DNA of 64,000 nucleotides, taken from Stagnimonas sp. (GTDB lineage: Bacteria > Pseudomonadota > Gammaproteobacteria > Nevskiales > Nevskiaceae). Below the pieces are notes generated by a model. That model was not told the DNA's origin. It made no database searches and saw only the letters and a list, made by a program, of their open reading frames with translations. Below are positions 53,401 to 61,415 of this stretch, one piece after another. How positions within the stretch are numbered: the first letter of the stretch is position 1; each line of letters starts with the position of its first letter. The position numbers were made by a program, and so were the translations under genes. The stretch spans positions 1-64,000 of the forward strand of contig JAUYNO010000059.1 in assembly GCA_030696045.1 (NCBI GenBank), given 5' to 3'.

Positions 53401-55298
53401 CAGGTGGCGAGGAAGGCGGTCTCGAACAGCCGCCGTAGCGCCTCCGGGGTCAGCTCGCTGGCGCCGACCGGCGCCAGCGCGAAGCTCTGGATCCAGAGCC
53501 GCTCGCCGCTGCTGGCGACCAACTCGGTCGGGTCCTGGTTGAGCACCCGCAGGCCGAAGTTCTCCAGCAGCGGCAGCGCGTCGGACAGGGCCACCGGCCC
53601 GCCCTCGCGGTACAGCTTGAGGCCGCCGACCTGGCCCTGCGGATCCAGCAGCAGGCGCACGCCCAGGCTCTGCCCGGCGCCGAGGCTGGCCAGCACTGCG
53701 ATGTCGGCGGCGGCCTCGGCCGGGGTGATGACCTCCTGCGCCGACAGCGGGAAGGCGTCGAGGAAGCGCGCCGCCAGCCGGCCGTCGCTGTCGGCGCCGG
53801 TCAGCGCCTCGCGCAGCTGCTCGCGCCAGGAGCGGGTGACCACCACCAGCCGGGCCTCGATCTCCTCGGCGCTGTGGCCGGTGCGGGTGCCAGGCGGAGT
53901 GCGGAGGATGAAGTGCATGCGGGTGAAGCCACCGCGCAGGAACTCGACATTGCGCTCCACCGAGTAGCCGCCGAACAGGCCCAGCAACTCGCGGGCAATG
54001 GTTTCGCGCAGCTCCCGCGAGTAGCGCTCGCGCGGCACGAATACCAGGCAGGAGTAGAAGCGGCCGTAGCGGTCGCGGCGCATCAGGAAGCGCAGCTGGT
54101 GGCGGTCGCGCAGGGCGCGCACGCTCATGGCGGCGGTGAAAAGTTCCTCCTCGCCGGTCTGGAACAGTTCGTCGCGCGGCCAGGCCTGCAGGATCTCGCG
54201 CAGGTTCTTGGCCGAGTGCGAATCCGCCGGCAGCCGGGCACGCTCGATCACCTCCGCCACCTTGCGGCGCACCACTGGAATCTCGCTCGGCCGTTCGGCA
54301 TAGGCGTCGCCGGTGAACAGGCCGATCAGCCGCACGGTGCCGGCTATGCTGCCGTCGGCGGCAAACTGCTTGACCGAGATCACGTCGAGGAATTCGGCGT
54401 GGTGCACGCTGGAGCGGACATTGGCCTTGGTGATCACCAGCAGTCGCGCCGAACCGGCGTACTTGTCGAGTTCTTCCTGCGGCGCGATCAGCTCGTCGGA
54501 ACTGGCCAGCCGGGCGCCGGCGCGCAGCAGGCCGAGGCCGGCTTCCGCCAGGGTGCGCAGCGTGGTGCGGCCGTCGGCGGACGGCTCGGCGCGGCTCTCG
54601 GCCAGGCCCAGGAAGGTGAAGTGACGCTCGTGCAGCCAGTCGAGAAAGGCGCGTGCCTCGGCGAACTCCTGCGGATTGGCACCGGCCGGCAGCACCGCCA
54701 GCGAGCCGGCCAGCGCCAGCAGGCGCTCGCGCATGGCGGCGTAGTCGGCGACCGCCGTGCGCACCTCGGCCAAGGTGGTGCGCAGCGTCGCCTCCAGGCG
54801 GCGATAGCTGTCGGCGTCGGCCAGCGGCTCGAACTCGATGTGGATCAGCGACTCGGCCGGCCCCTGCCGGGTCTCGGAGGCCTGCACGTCGAGATGGCCG
54901 CTGGTGTCGCGCACCATGTAGAGGATGGGGTGCACCGCCCAGTCGATGACGCCGCCGGCCTCGCGCACGCAGAGCATCACGCTGTCGACCAGGAAGGGCA
55001 TGTCCTCGATCACGGTCTGCACCCGCGCCAGGGCATGGCCCTCGGCCGGCGGCTCGACCCGCACGCGGATCTCGCCCGGCGCCCGCTGCGCCGCCAGCGC
55101 CCAATGCGCCTGCGCCAGCGCGAACAGCGCCTGCGGCGCGCGTGCCCGCAAGGCGTCGCCGGAGGCGGTTTCGAAGTAGCGGCTGAGGAAGGCGGTGGGT
55201 GGCGCCGAGGCGCCGGCGGCAGCGGCCAGCGCCGCCAGTTGCTCCGTCAATGTTGTGGAATGGGCAGGCGCCGGATCGGCGCCGGTGGTTTTCGACAT
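50490..55298 (-). CDS. gdhB: NAD-glutamate dehydrogenase, large 180-kDa type
   Basis: 1602 residues, the length of the large NAD-specific glutamate dehydrogenases (L_180 type) known from Pseudomonas, Streptomyces and Caulobacter. It oxidises glutamate to 2-oxoglutarate and ammonium in amino-acid catabolism. ATG 55298 (MSKTTGADP) chosen as the sensible start. The first 700 residues are regulatory (ACT-like elements, e.g. [17 protein letters not shown]), the catalytic domain lies at about 700-1250: [47 protein letters not shown] with the catalytic Lys region, and [24 protein letters not shown]. The rest forms a helical C-terminal domain. The symbol follows Pseudomonas usage and is a suggestion. 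Monocistronic. Confidence 0.92.
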   Translation of the reverse strand: [1602 protein letters not shown]

Positions 55299-55381
55299 GT
55301 CTCGCTCCAGATGCCGGCGTGGGCATTCTTGTTGATGGCGCGAGTATGCCAGCGCCCCGAGGGCAGGCAGACTTGGCTGGC

Positions 55382-55387
55382 TATAAT
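55382..55387 (+). promoter_or_regulatory. Candidate -10 box (TATAAT)
   Basis: A perfect TATAAT at 55382-55387 lies 24 bases before the ATG of the small membrane protein at 55412, a natural distance for a short leader. No good -35 is visible at 16-18 bases upstream, and the region is otherwise GC-rich, so the match may be partly chance. Confidence 0.4.
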
Positions 55388-55411
55388 CCGGCCAACTCAA
55401 GGGAGCCCCGG

Positions 55412-55918
55412 ATGACCGAACGCCGCCGTACCCCGCCCAGCCGTCTCAGCGCTCGGCGCGTCTACTGGCTGTGCGTGCTGATCTGGGCCTTCGCCTCGGC
55501 GGTGCTGGGCGACAAGATGGCCGAGACCATGAAATTCCGCGTCAATGACCTGTCGGTGATCCCGGGCGCGGGCATGGTGATGCGGGATGTCGAGGGCACC
55601 TTCTATCACGTCACCAATGACGGCCGGGCCCGCGCCATCTTCCCGGAACTGGCTGCCGATTACTCGGCCGCCGCCTGCCTGGACTGCGTGCTGGTGACCG
55701 GCGAGCAGCTGTCGCAGACCAACGAATTCTGCGCCGCCGGCGTGCGCAGCCAGCTGCCCAAGCTGGGCTTCGAACTGCCCTGCCGCTCCTGGGCGGTGCT
55801 CGGCGACGGACCCAAGGTGGTGTCGGTGACGCTGTTCCTGATCCCGCTGCTGCTGCTGCCCATCCTGCGCGCGCTGGCGCGGGCGATCAGGGGGGCGAAG
55901 CCGGGTCAGGCGCACTGA
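55412..55918 (+). CDS. Small bitopic membrane protein, unknown function
   Basis: 168 residues from ATG 55412 (GGGAG upstream). Two membrane helices, at about 20-36 (VYWLCVLIWAFASAVLG) and 137-155 (VVSVTLFLIPLLLLPILRAL), bracket a roughly 100-residue periplasmic part with several Cys (ACLDC, NEFCAAG, LPCRS) likely to form disulfides. No family recognised. Its 3' end overlaps the convergent pncC gene by 32 bases. It is divergent from the glutamate dehydrogenase, which may share its regulatory region. Confidence 0.6.
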   Translation: MTERRRTPPSRLSARRVYWLCVLIWAFASAVLGDKMAETMKFRVNDLSVIPGAGMVMRDVEGTFYHVTNDGRARAIFPELAADYSAAACLDCVLVTGEQLSQTNEFCAAGVRSQLPKLGFELPCRSWAVLGDGPKVVSVTLFLIPLLLLPILRALARAIRGAKPGQAH

Positions 55919-56387
55919 GCCGCGCCAGCAATTGCTCGAGGGCCAGCTCAGCCGCCTGCTGGCGGACCGCCTCGCGATCCCCCTCGAAGCGCAGGCACCG
56001 CGCCTCGGCGCCCCTGGCATCGGCCCAGGCGATCCAGACCGTGCCGACCGGCTTGTCGGCACTGCCGCCGCCGGGGCCGGCAATGCCGGAAACCGCGATC
56101 GCATGCTGCACCGGTGCGCGCGCCAGCAGGCCCCGGGCCATGGCCAGCACCGTCGCCTCGCTGACCGCGCCCTGGCTCGCCAGGATCGCTTCCGGCACGC
56201 CCAGCAGCTCCTGCTTGGCGCGGTTGGAATAGCTGACCAGACCGCGCTCGAACCAGCCGGAGCTGCCGGCCAGATCGGTGCAGCACTTGGCGATCAGGCC
56301 GCCGGTGCAGGACTCGGCGGTCGCCAGCCACTCGCCACGCGCCAGCAGCCGCGCGGCGATGGCCGCGACCACCGGGTCGGCGTTCAC
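55887..56387 (-). CDS. pncC: Nicotinamide-nucleotide amidohydrolase (CinA C-terminal type)
   Basis: 166 residues, the stand-alone PncC/YgaD/YdeJ length. It deamidates nicotinamide mononucleotide to nicotinic acid mononucleotide in pyridine-nucleotide recycling. Seen: TAESCTGGLIAKCCTDLAGSSGWFERGLVSYSN (about 22-54, with the catalytic Ser/Lys region), GAVSEATV, and AVSGIAGPGGGSADKPVGTVWIAW (about 97-120). Start is a GTG at 56387 overlapping the stop of the leucine-dehydrogenase-like gene (GTGA), so it is translationally coupled to it, an unexpected pair. Confidence 0.92.
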   Translation of the reverse strand: MNADPVVAAIAARLLARGEWLATAESCTGGLIAKCCTDLAGSSGWFERGLVSYSNRAKQELLGVPEAILASQGAVSEATVLAMARGLLARAPVQHAIAVSGIAGPGGGSADKPVGTVWIAWADARGAEARCLRFEGDREAVRQQAAELALEQLLARLSAPDPASPP

Positions 56388-57433
56388 CGGCGGAAGATTT
56401 CCTCGGCCATCACGTCGGCGATCGCGCCGGTCGGGCGCCGTTCGAGTTTCGAGCGCTGGAAGATCGCGGTGAGGGTGTCACCGATGCGGTCGAGGTGGGC
56501 CTTGGCGCGGGCTTCGTCGTAGCCGTGGGTCTCGTGGTAGATCTCGATGATGCCGCCGGCATTGATCGCGTAGTCGGGCGCGTAGAGGATGCCGCGCTCC
56601 AGCAGCTGCTGGCCGTGACGGGGCTGCAGCAGCTGGTTGTTGGCGGCACCGGCGATCACCGTCGCCTTGATCTCGGGCAGGGTGATGTCGTTGAGGATGG
56701 CGCCCAGGGCGCAGGGCGCGAAGACATCGACCTCGAGCCCGAAGATGCGCTCCATGCTGACCGCAGTGGCGCCGAATTCCTGCACGCAGCGATCCACCGC
56801 CGGGTAGTGGATGTCGGTCACCCACAACTGCGCACCGGCCTCGTGCAGGTACCTGGCCAGCCGGTAGCCGACATTGCCGACGCCCTGGATCGCGACCTTG
56901 AGCCCCTTCAGGTCCTCGCGGCCGAGCTGGAACTTCACCGCTGCCTTGAGGCCGACGAAAGTGCCGTAGGCGGTAGCCGGCGAGGGATCGCCGGTGCGCC
57001 CCTCGGCCTGCGCCTGGGCATCGGCGAGCCCGCCGACGTGGACGGTCTCCTGCGCCATCAGGCGGACGTCGGCGACGCTGGTGCCGGAGTCCTCGGCGGC
57101 GATATAGGCGCCGGCCAGGTTGTTGACGAAGCGGCCCATGGTGCGCATCAGTTCCGGCGTCTTGTCCTTGCGCGCATCGCCCAGGATCACGCTCTTGCCA
57201 CCGCCCTGCGGCAGCCCCGCCAGTGCCGCCTTGTAGGTCATGCCGCGCGACAGGCGCAGTACATCGGTGAGCGCCTCGGCATCGGAGCCATAGGGCCACA
57301 TGCGGCAGCCACCCAGGCCGGGGCCCAGGCGGGTGGAATGCACTGCGATGATGGCCTTGAGGCCGGTGACGGGATCCTGATGAAAGGCGACGTGCTCGTG
57401 CGCGTCGTATTCGGGGTGGGAGAAGACGGACAT
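56384..57433 (-). CDS. Leucine dehydrogenase-like (Glu/Leu/Phe/Val dehydrogenase)
   Basis: 349 residues. Catalytic region LAGLPQGGGKSVILGDA with the essential Lys (about 80-82), GLGGCRMWPYG substrate loop, EDSGTSVADVRLM, NAD site VAIQGVGNVGYRLARYL (GxGxxG, about 178-194) and PCALGAILND. These match the hexameric/octameric leucine-type branch, which oxidatively deaminates branched-chain amino acids to 2-oxoacids, feeding CoA-ester catabolism. ATG 57433; the upstream DNA is a dispersed repeat, so its promoter must lie in or beyond that repeat. Coupled to pncC by a 4-base overlap. Confidence 0.9.
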   Translation of the reverse strand: MSVFSHPEYDAHEHVAFHQDPVTGLKAIIAVHSTRLGPGLGGCRMWPYGSDAEALTDVLRLSRGMTYKAALAGLPQGGGKSVILGDARKDKTPELMRTMGRFVNNLAGAYIAAEDSGTSVADVRLMAQETVHVGGLADAQAQAEGRTGDPSPATAYGTFVGLKAAVKFQLGREDLKGLKVAIQGVGNVGYRLARYLHEAGAQLWVTDIHYPAVDRCVQEFGATAVSMERIFGLEVDVFAPCALGAILNDITLPEIKATVIAGAANNQLLQPRHGQQLLERGILYAPDYAINAGGIIEIYHETHGYDEARAKAHLDRIGDTLTAIFQRSKLERRPTGAIADVMAEEIFRR

Positions 57434-58030
57434 TGGGGGACGAAGGGAATCGGGATTGCTGGCTATTTTACGCGCTTGGTCTGGGGGGCCTTGCGCGTAG
57501 TCGCGCTAGCGCGCTCGGCTTTGGTTCTCCCGAGCTTGGAGTTCCGGGTCGCCGCTTCCAAGGTGGCGGGCAAGTCCACGGCACTGCGCTGCGCGCAGCC
57601 CCCCTCTCCCCTAACCCCTCCCCCACGAGGGGGGAGGGGAACCAGACCAGGCGCGATGTCGGCGTAGCCGACGAGCCGTCTGGCTTTTGGTGTGGCCTTT
57701 GACGTGCTCTCCCTTGAGAGGCGCCGAGAAGCGCAGGAGACGGGGGGTATGGAAGCGTCCGACTGTCCGAAGCGCCTATAGGGCGCTGAGTTCGGACGCG
57801 TCCCCCGGGCTCCGAGCATCGCAGGGGACCCGCGCAGCGGGCGCCGAACAGGGTGTGCTTTCTTTTGCCTACTTTTCTTTGCACAAGCAAAGAAAAGTAG
57901 GTCCCGCGGAAGGCGACCCACCTCAACGCTCGGAAGGAACCCACGCCGAGCGCGCAAGCGCGACAAAAAACGGCAACGTCAACAGCACCCCTCTCCCCTA
58001 ACCCCTCTCCCACAAGGGGAGAACGGAACA
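57434..58030 (-). repeat. Dispersed repeat, copy C
   Basis: A 597-base intergenic block without a gene. A core on the minus strand at about 57970-57600 is recognisably the same element as the two copies at 25905-26568. It has a perfect 14-bp stem (57869-57882 / 57887-57900) where the outer bases differ from copies A and B but remain paired, suggesting compensated change. Flanking hairpins of the CCCCTCTCCC / GGGAGAGGGG type occur at about 57601-57640 and 57990-58022. Frames across it (with an XLLVQRKV-like theme) recur in all copies and are not considered genes. Confidence 0.85.
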
Positions 58031-58906
58031 TCAGGCACCGCGCCGCGTCCAGCGCCTCAACCAGAACAACTGCACCGCGATCATCAGCAGGGTCACCGCG
58101 AACATCGCCAGCGCCAGTGCCGCCGCATAGCCGAAGCGCAGGTACTCGAAACCGTTCTGGTAGACGTACACCGGCAACAGCAGGGTGCCGTACTGCGGGC
58201 CGCCCTTGGTGATGATCAGCGCCGGCAGGAAGCTGGTCTGGAAACTCAGCGCCGCATCGCGGCAGGCCAGCAGCAGCAGCACCGGCATCAGCATCGGTAG
58301 GGTCAGCCGGCGGAACACGGTCCAGGCGCTGGCGCCCTCGACCGCGCAGAGGTCGTACAGCTCCTGCGGAATCTCCTTGCGCGCGGCGATCAGCACCACC
58401 ACCAGCTCGCCGATCAGCCAGAGGCTGATGAGCGCCAGCACCCGGCGCGCGGCGGCGGGGTCGGTGAGCCAGATGTCGGGCGCGATGCCGAAACCCGACA
58501 GCAGCCAGGCCACCGGCCCGTACAGGGGATTGAGGATCCACAGCCAGAGCAGAGCCCAGGCGATGTCCGGGGTGACGCTGGGCGCCAGGGCAGCGGCGCG
58601 CAGCAGGCCGGCGCCCCGGCGCGGCCGGTGCAGCAGCAGCGCCAAGCCCAGGGCCAGCAGCAGGCGCAGCGGCACCGACCACAGCGCGACCTTCAGGGAA
58701 TTGCCCAGCGCGGTCCAGAACAGCGGATCGGCGCCGACCCGCGCCAGATTCGTCAGGCCGGCGAAGCGCGGCGCATGCAGGCCGTCGAAGTGGCTGAAGG
58801 CCAGCGGCAGCGCCATCAGCGCCGGCAGGCCGACCAGCAGGCCGAGCAGGGCGAAGCCGGGCAGCGACCAGTGCCAGTCGCGCAGCAGGGCGCGCAGCCG
58901 CCTCAC
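58031..58906 (-). CDS. ABC transporter permease, sugar type (MalF/UgpA-like)
   Basis: 291 residues with six membrane helices; the EAA-like loop reads QELYDLCAVEGASAWTVFRRLTLPML (about 195-220), the site that docks the ATPase. It is the last gene of a minus-strand importer operon (permease, binding protein, ATPase, permease). Its start overlaps the ATPase stop by 4 bases. The substrate is probably a carbohydrate or polyol, by family only. Confidence 0.85.
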   Translation of the reverse strand: MRRLRALLRDWHWSLPGFALLGLLVGLPALMALPLAFSHFDGLHAPRFAGLTNLARVGADPLFWTALGNSLKVALWSVPLRLLLALGLALLLHRPRRGAGLLRAAALAPSVTPDIAWALLWLWILNPLYGPVAWLLSGFGIAPDIWLTDPAAARRVLALISLWLIGELVVVLIAARKEIPQELYDLCAVEGASAWTVFRRLTLPMLMPVLLLLACRDAALSFQTSFLPALIITKGGPQYGTLLLPVYVYQNGFEYLRFGYAAALALAMFAVTLLMIAVQLFWLRRWTRRGA

Positions 58907-60015
58907 GCCATCGCCTCACCCGCGCCGGCCGCCGGCCGCAGCGCCTCGCCAGTGTCCGGGTCGAACCAGCAGGCCCGCGACAGCGCCAGACGCAGCGGCA
59001 GCGACACGCCCACCACCAGCCGCAGCTCCGGCTCGGCGCGCGCGGCCAGACGCTGGCCGGCGGCATTGAGCCAGACGATCTGCTGCTCGCCGGCCGGCTC
59101 CACCGACTCCACCACAGCCGTGATCTCGGCCGCCTGCGGATCGCCGCTGTCCCAGCGCGAGCCCGGCAGCGCTAGCTGCTCCGGGCGCAGGCCCAGCACC
59201 AGCCGGCGCCCCGGCTCGGCGACCGCCGTCGCCAAGCGCGCCGCCAGCCGGGTACTGCCCCACCAGAGCGCGCCGTCGAGCCCGACCTGCACCTCCAGGG
59301 TGTTCATCGCCGGATGGCCGAGGAAGCGTGCCACGAACAGGTTGGCGGGCTCGGCATAGACGGTGCGCGGCGGCGCGAGCTGCAGCAGCCGACCCTCGTG
59401 CAGCACCCCGAGCCGATCCGCCAGCGACATCGCCTCCGACTGGTCGTGGGTTACCAGCAGCATCGCGGCACGGCTGGCGGCATGGGCCTTGACGATCTCG
59501 GCCCGCGCCCGCACCCGCAGCTGGGTGTCGAGGCTGGACAGGGGCTCGTCCAGCAGCAGGGCCTTGGGCTCGCGCAGCAGGGCGCGGGTGAGCGCTACCC
59601 GCTGGCGCTCGCCGCCGGACAGTTCGCGCGGGCGCCGTTGCAGCAGGGGCGTCAGATCGAGCGTGCCGGCGGCGGCGCGGGCGCGCTCCTGCGCGTCTTC
59701 CCGCGCCATGCCGCGCGCGGTCAGGCCGAAGCAGAGGTTGTCGAGCACGCTCAGGTGCGGGAACAGGGCATAGCTCTGGAACATCATCGCCACGTCGCGC
59801 TGGCCCGGCGGCAGGCTGCCGAGTTCGCGGCCGTCCAGGCGCAGCCGGCCCGCCGCCAGCGGCACCAGGCCCGCCACCGCCCGCAGCAGGGTGGACTTGC
59901 CGGAGCCGGACGGCCCGGCGATCACCACCCGCTCACCGGCGGCGACGCGGAGCGAGACGCCGTGCAGTACCGGCCGGCCGTCGAGGGCGACGCTGACCTG
60001 ATCCAGTTCCAGCAT
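58903..60015 (-). CDS. ABC transporter ATPase (MalK/UgpC-like)
   Basis: 370 residues. Walker A AGPSGSGKSTLLRAVAG (about 33-49), Q loop MMFQSYALFPHLSV, signature LSGGERQRVALTRAL (about 132-146), Walker B ALLLDEPLSSLD, H loop VTHDQSEA, and a C-terminal OB-type (TOBE) regulatory region from about 240. It powers the importer formed by the permeases at 58031 and 61415 and the binding protein at 60015. The start and the stop of the binding protein share one base (TGATG), so the genes are tightly coupled. Confidence 0.92.
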   Translation of the reverse strand: MLELDQVSVALDGRPVLHGVSLRVAAGERVVIAGPSGSGKSTLLRAVAGLVPLAAGRLRLDGRELGSLPPGQRDVAMMFQSYALFPHLSVLDNLCFGLTARGMAREDAQERARAAAGTLDLTPLLQRRPRELSGGERQRVALTRALLREPKALLLDEPLSSLDTQLRVRARAEIVKAHAASRAAMLLVTHDQSEAMSLADRLGVLHEGRLLQLAPPRTVYAEPANLFVARFLGHPAMNTLEVQVGLDGALWWGSTRLAARLATAVAEPGRRLVLGLRPEQLALPGSRWDSGDPQAAEITAVVESVEPAGEQQIVWLNAAGQRLAARAEPELRLVVGVSLPLRLALSRACWFDPDTGEALRPAAGAGEAMA

Positions 60016-61415
60016 CAGCGCGCTCCGGCCGCCGGGGCCGCCTTGGCGGCCTGCTCGCGGGCCAGGTCCTCGACCAGCAGCGGCTGCACGGCATCGCGCA
60101 GCTGGCGGGTGACGATCAGGGTATCGGCGCCGTCCAAGTCGGATTCACCGGGCAGCGGCGGCTCGTAGAACCATTCTTCCAGCAGCACGTCAGCCTTGCT
60201 CTCGACCTCGTGCCAGACCGCGATATTGGGGGTGCGCTTGAGCTTGGGAATGGCGTCGAGGAAGACCTGCGCCCGCGCCGGCTTCTGCTGCGGATCGAGG
60301 AAGGCCGGCGAGGTCGCCACCGACTTGCGCGAGGGCACCGTGCGGCCACTCCGGGCCAGGATGCTTTCGCCCGCCTCCGACAGCGCGTAGCTGACGAAGC
60401 GCTGCGCCGCTTCCGGCTGGCGGGCATCGCGCGCCATGCAATAGGCATCGGCATGCAGCACGCCAACCTCCTTCTGCAATTTCGGCAGCGGCGCCACGTC
60501 CCAGTCCAGGCCCTTGCCCTGCCCTTCCAGCTCGCGCAGGGTCGCGGTGTAGCGGCGGCTCTGCAGCAGCATGCCCAGGGCGCCACGGGCGAAGCGGGAA
60601 TCGTTGTTCTCGGCCTGGTACTCGGCCAGCTTCGGCGTCACCCGGTAGCGGGTCATCAGCATCTTCACCGCGTTCAGGCCGAGCAGGGCCGGGCCCCGGT
60701 CCAGGGTCACCAGGCTGGGCGCGTAGAGGTCGTTGACCAGCGAACCGCCCATGCCCCAGATGAACGGAGCCAGCCGGATCAGGGTCGGGTCGATGCCGAC
60801 GCCGTAGATGTCGTTGCGCTTGTCGCCGTCGAGATCGCGGGTCAGCAGCTTTGCGGCGCTGAGGAAGTCGCCGAAATAGGTCCAGTCGTCCTTGGGCTCC
60901 GGCACCTCGAACTGCTTGAACAGGGCGCGGTTGTAATAGACCACCAGGCTGGAGACATTCTGCGGCAGGCACATCAGGGTGTCGCGGAAGCGGAAGGCCT
61001 CCAGCGCCGGCTCGTAGAAGTCTTCCGCCTTGAACTGGCCGCTGGCACTCATCTGCGGCCCCAGCGGCGCCAGCGCGTCCTTGGCGGCGAACTGGCCGAA
61101 GCGGCGGAAGTTGAGGATGAACAGGTCCGGCGGGTTGCCAGCCGCGAAGGCGGTGGACAGCTTGGTCATGTGATCGGCCTGCTTGCCGACCGGCAGCAGC
61201 TCGACCCGGTCGCCTGGGTGTCCGGCCTCGTAGGCGGCGATCAGCTCGCGATAGCTTTTCAACTCGGCGGTGTCACCGAACACCTGCAGCTTGACCACCC
61301 GCTCGCCCTCGGCCGTGGCGCCGGTCGCGGCGCTGCCGCCCGAGCGATTGCAGGCCGTCAGCGTCAACAGCAAGGCGGCGCCCAGGGGCAGCGCGTATTT
61401 CCAGCAGGCCAGCAT
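60015..61415 (-). CDS. Extracellular solute-binding lipoprotein (family 1)
   Basis: 466 residues. Lipobox LTAC (Cys about 22) anchors it in the inner-membrane periplasmic face or outer membrane. The body has the solute-binding family 1 pattern: VVKLQVFGDTAELKSYRELIAAYEA near the start, FAAGNPPDLFILNFRRFGQF (about 93-112), LPQNVSSLVVYYNRALFKQF and DADAYCMARDARQPEAAQRFVSYA-like stretch near 325-345. It captures sugars for the two permeases. The order (binding protein between a permease and the ATPase) is unusual but seen in some operons. Confidence 0.88.
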   Translation of the reverse strand: MLACWKYALPLGAALLLTLTACNRSGGSAATGATAEGERVVKLQVFGDTAELKSYRELIAAYEAGHPGDRVELLPVGKQADHMTKLSTAFAAGNPPDLFILNFRRFGQFAAKDALAPLGPQMSASGQFKAEDFYEPALEAFRFRDTLMCLPQNVSSLVVYYNRALFKQFEVPEPKDDWTYFGDFLSAAKLLTRDLDGDKRNDIYGVGIDPTLIRLAPFIWGMGGSLVNDLYAPSLVTLDRGPALLGLNAVKMLMTRYRVTPKLAEYQAENNDSRFARGALGMLLQSRRYTATLRELEGQGKGLDWDVAPLPKLQKEVGVLHADAYCMARDARQPEAAQRFVSYALSEAGESILARSGRTVPSRKSVATSPAFLDPQQKPARAQVFLDAIPKLKRTPNIAVWHEVESKADVLLEEWFYEPPLPGESDLDGADTLIVTRQLRDAVQPLLVEDLAREQAAKAAPAAGAR

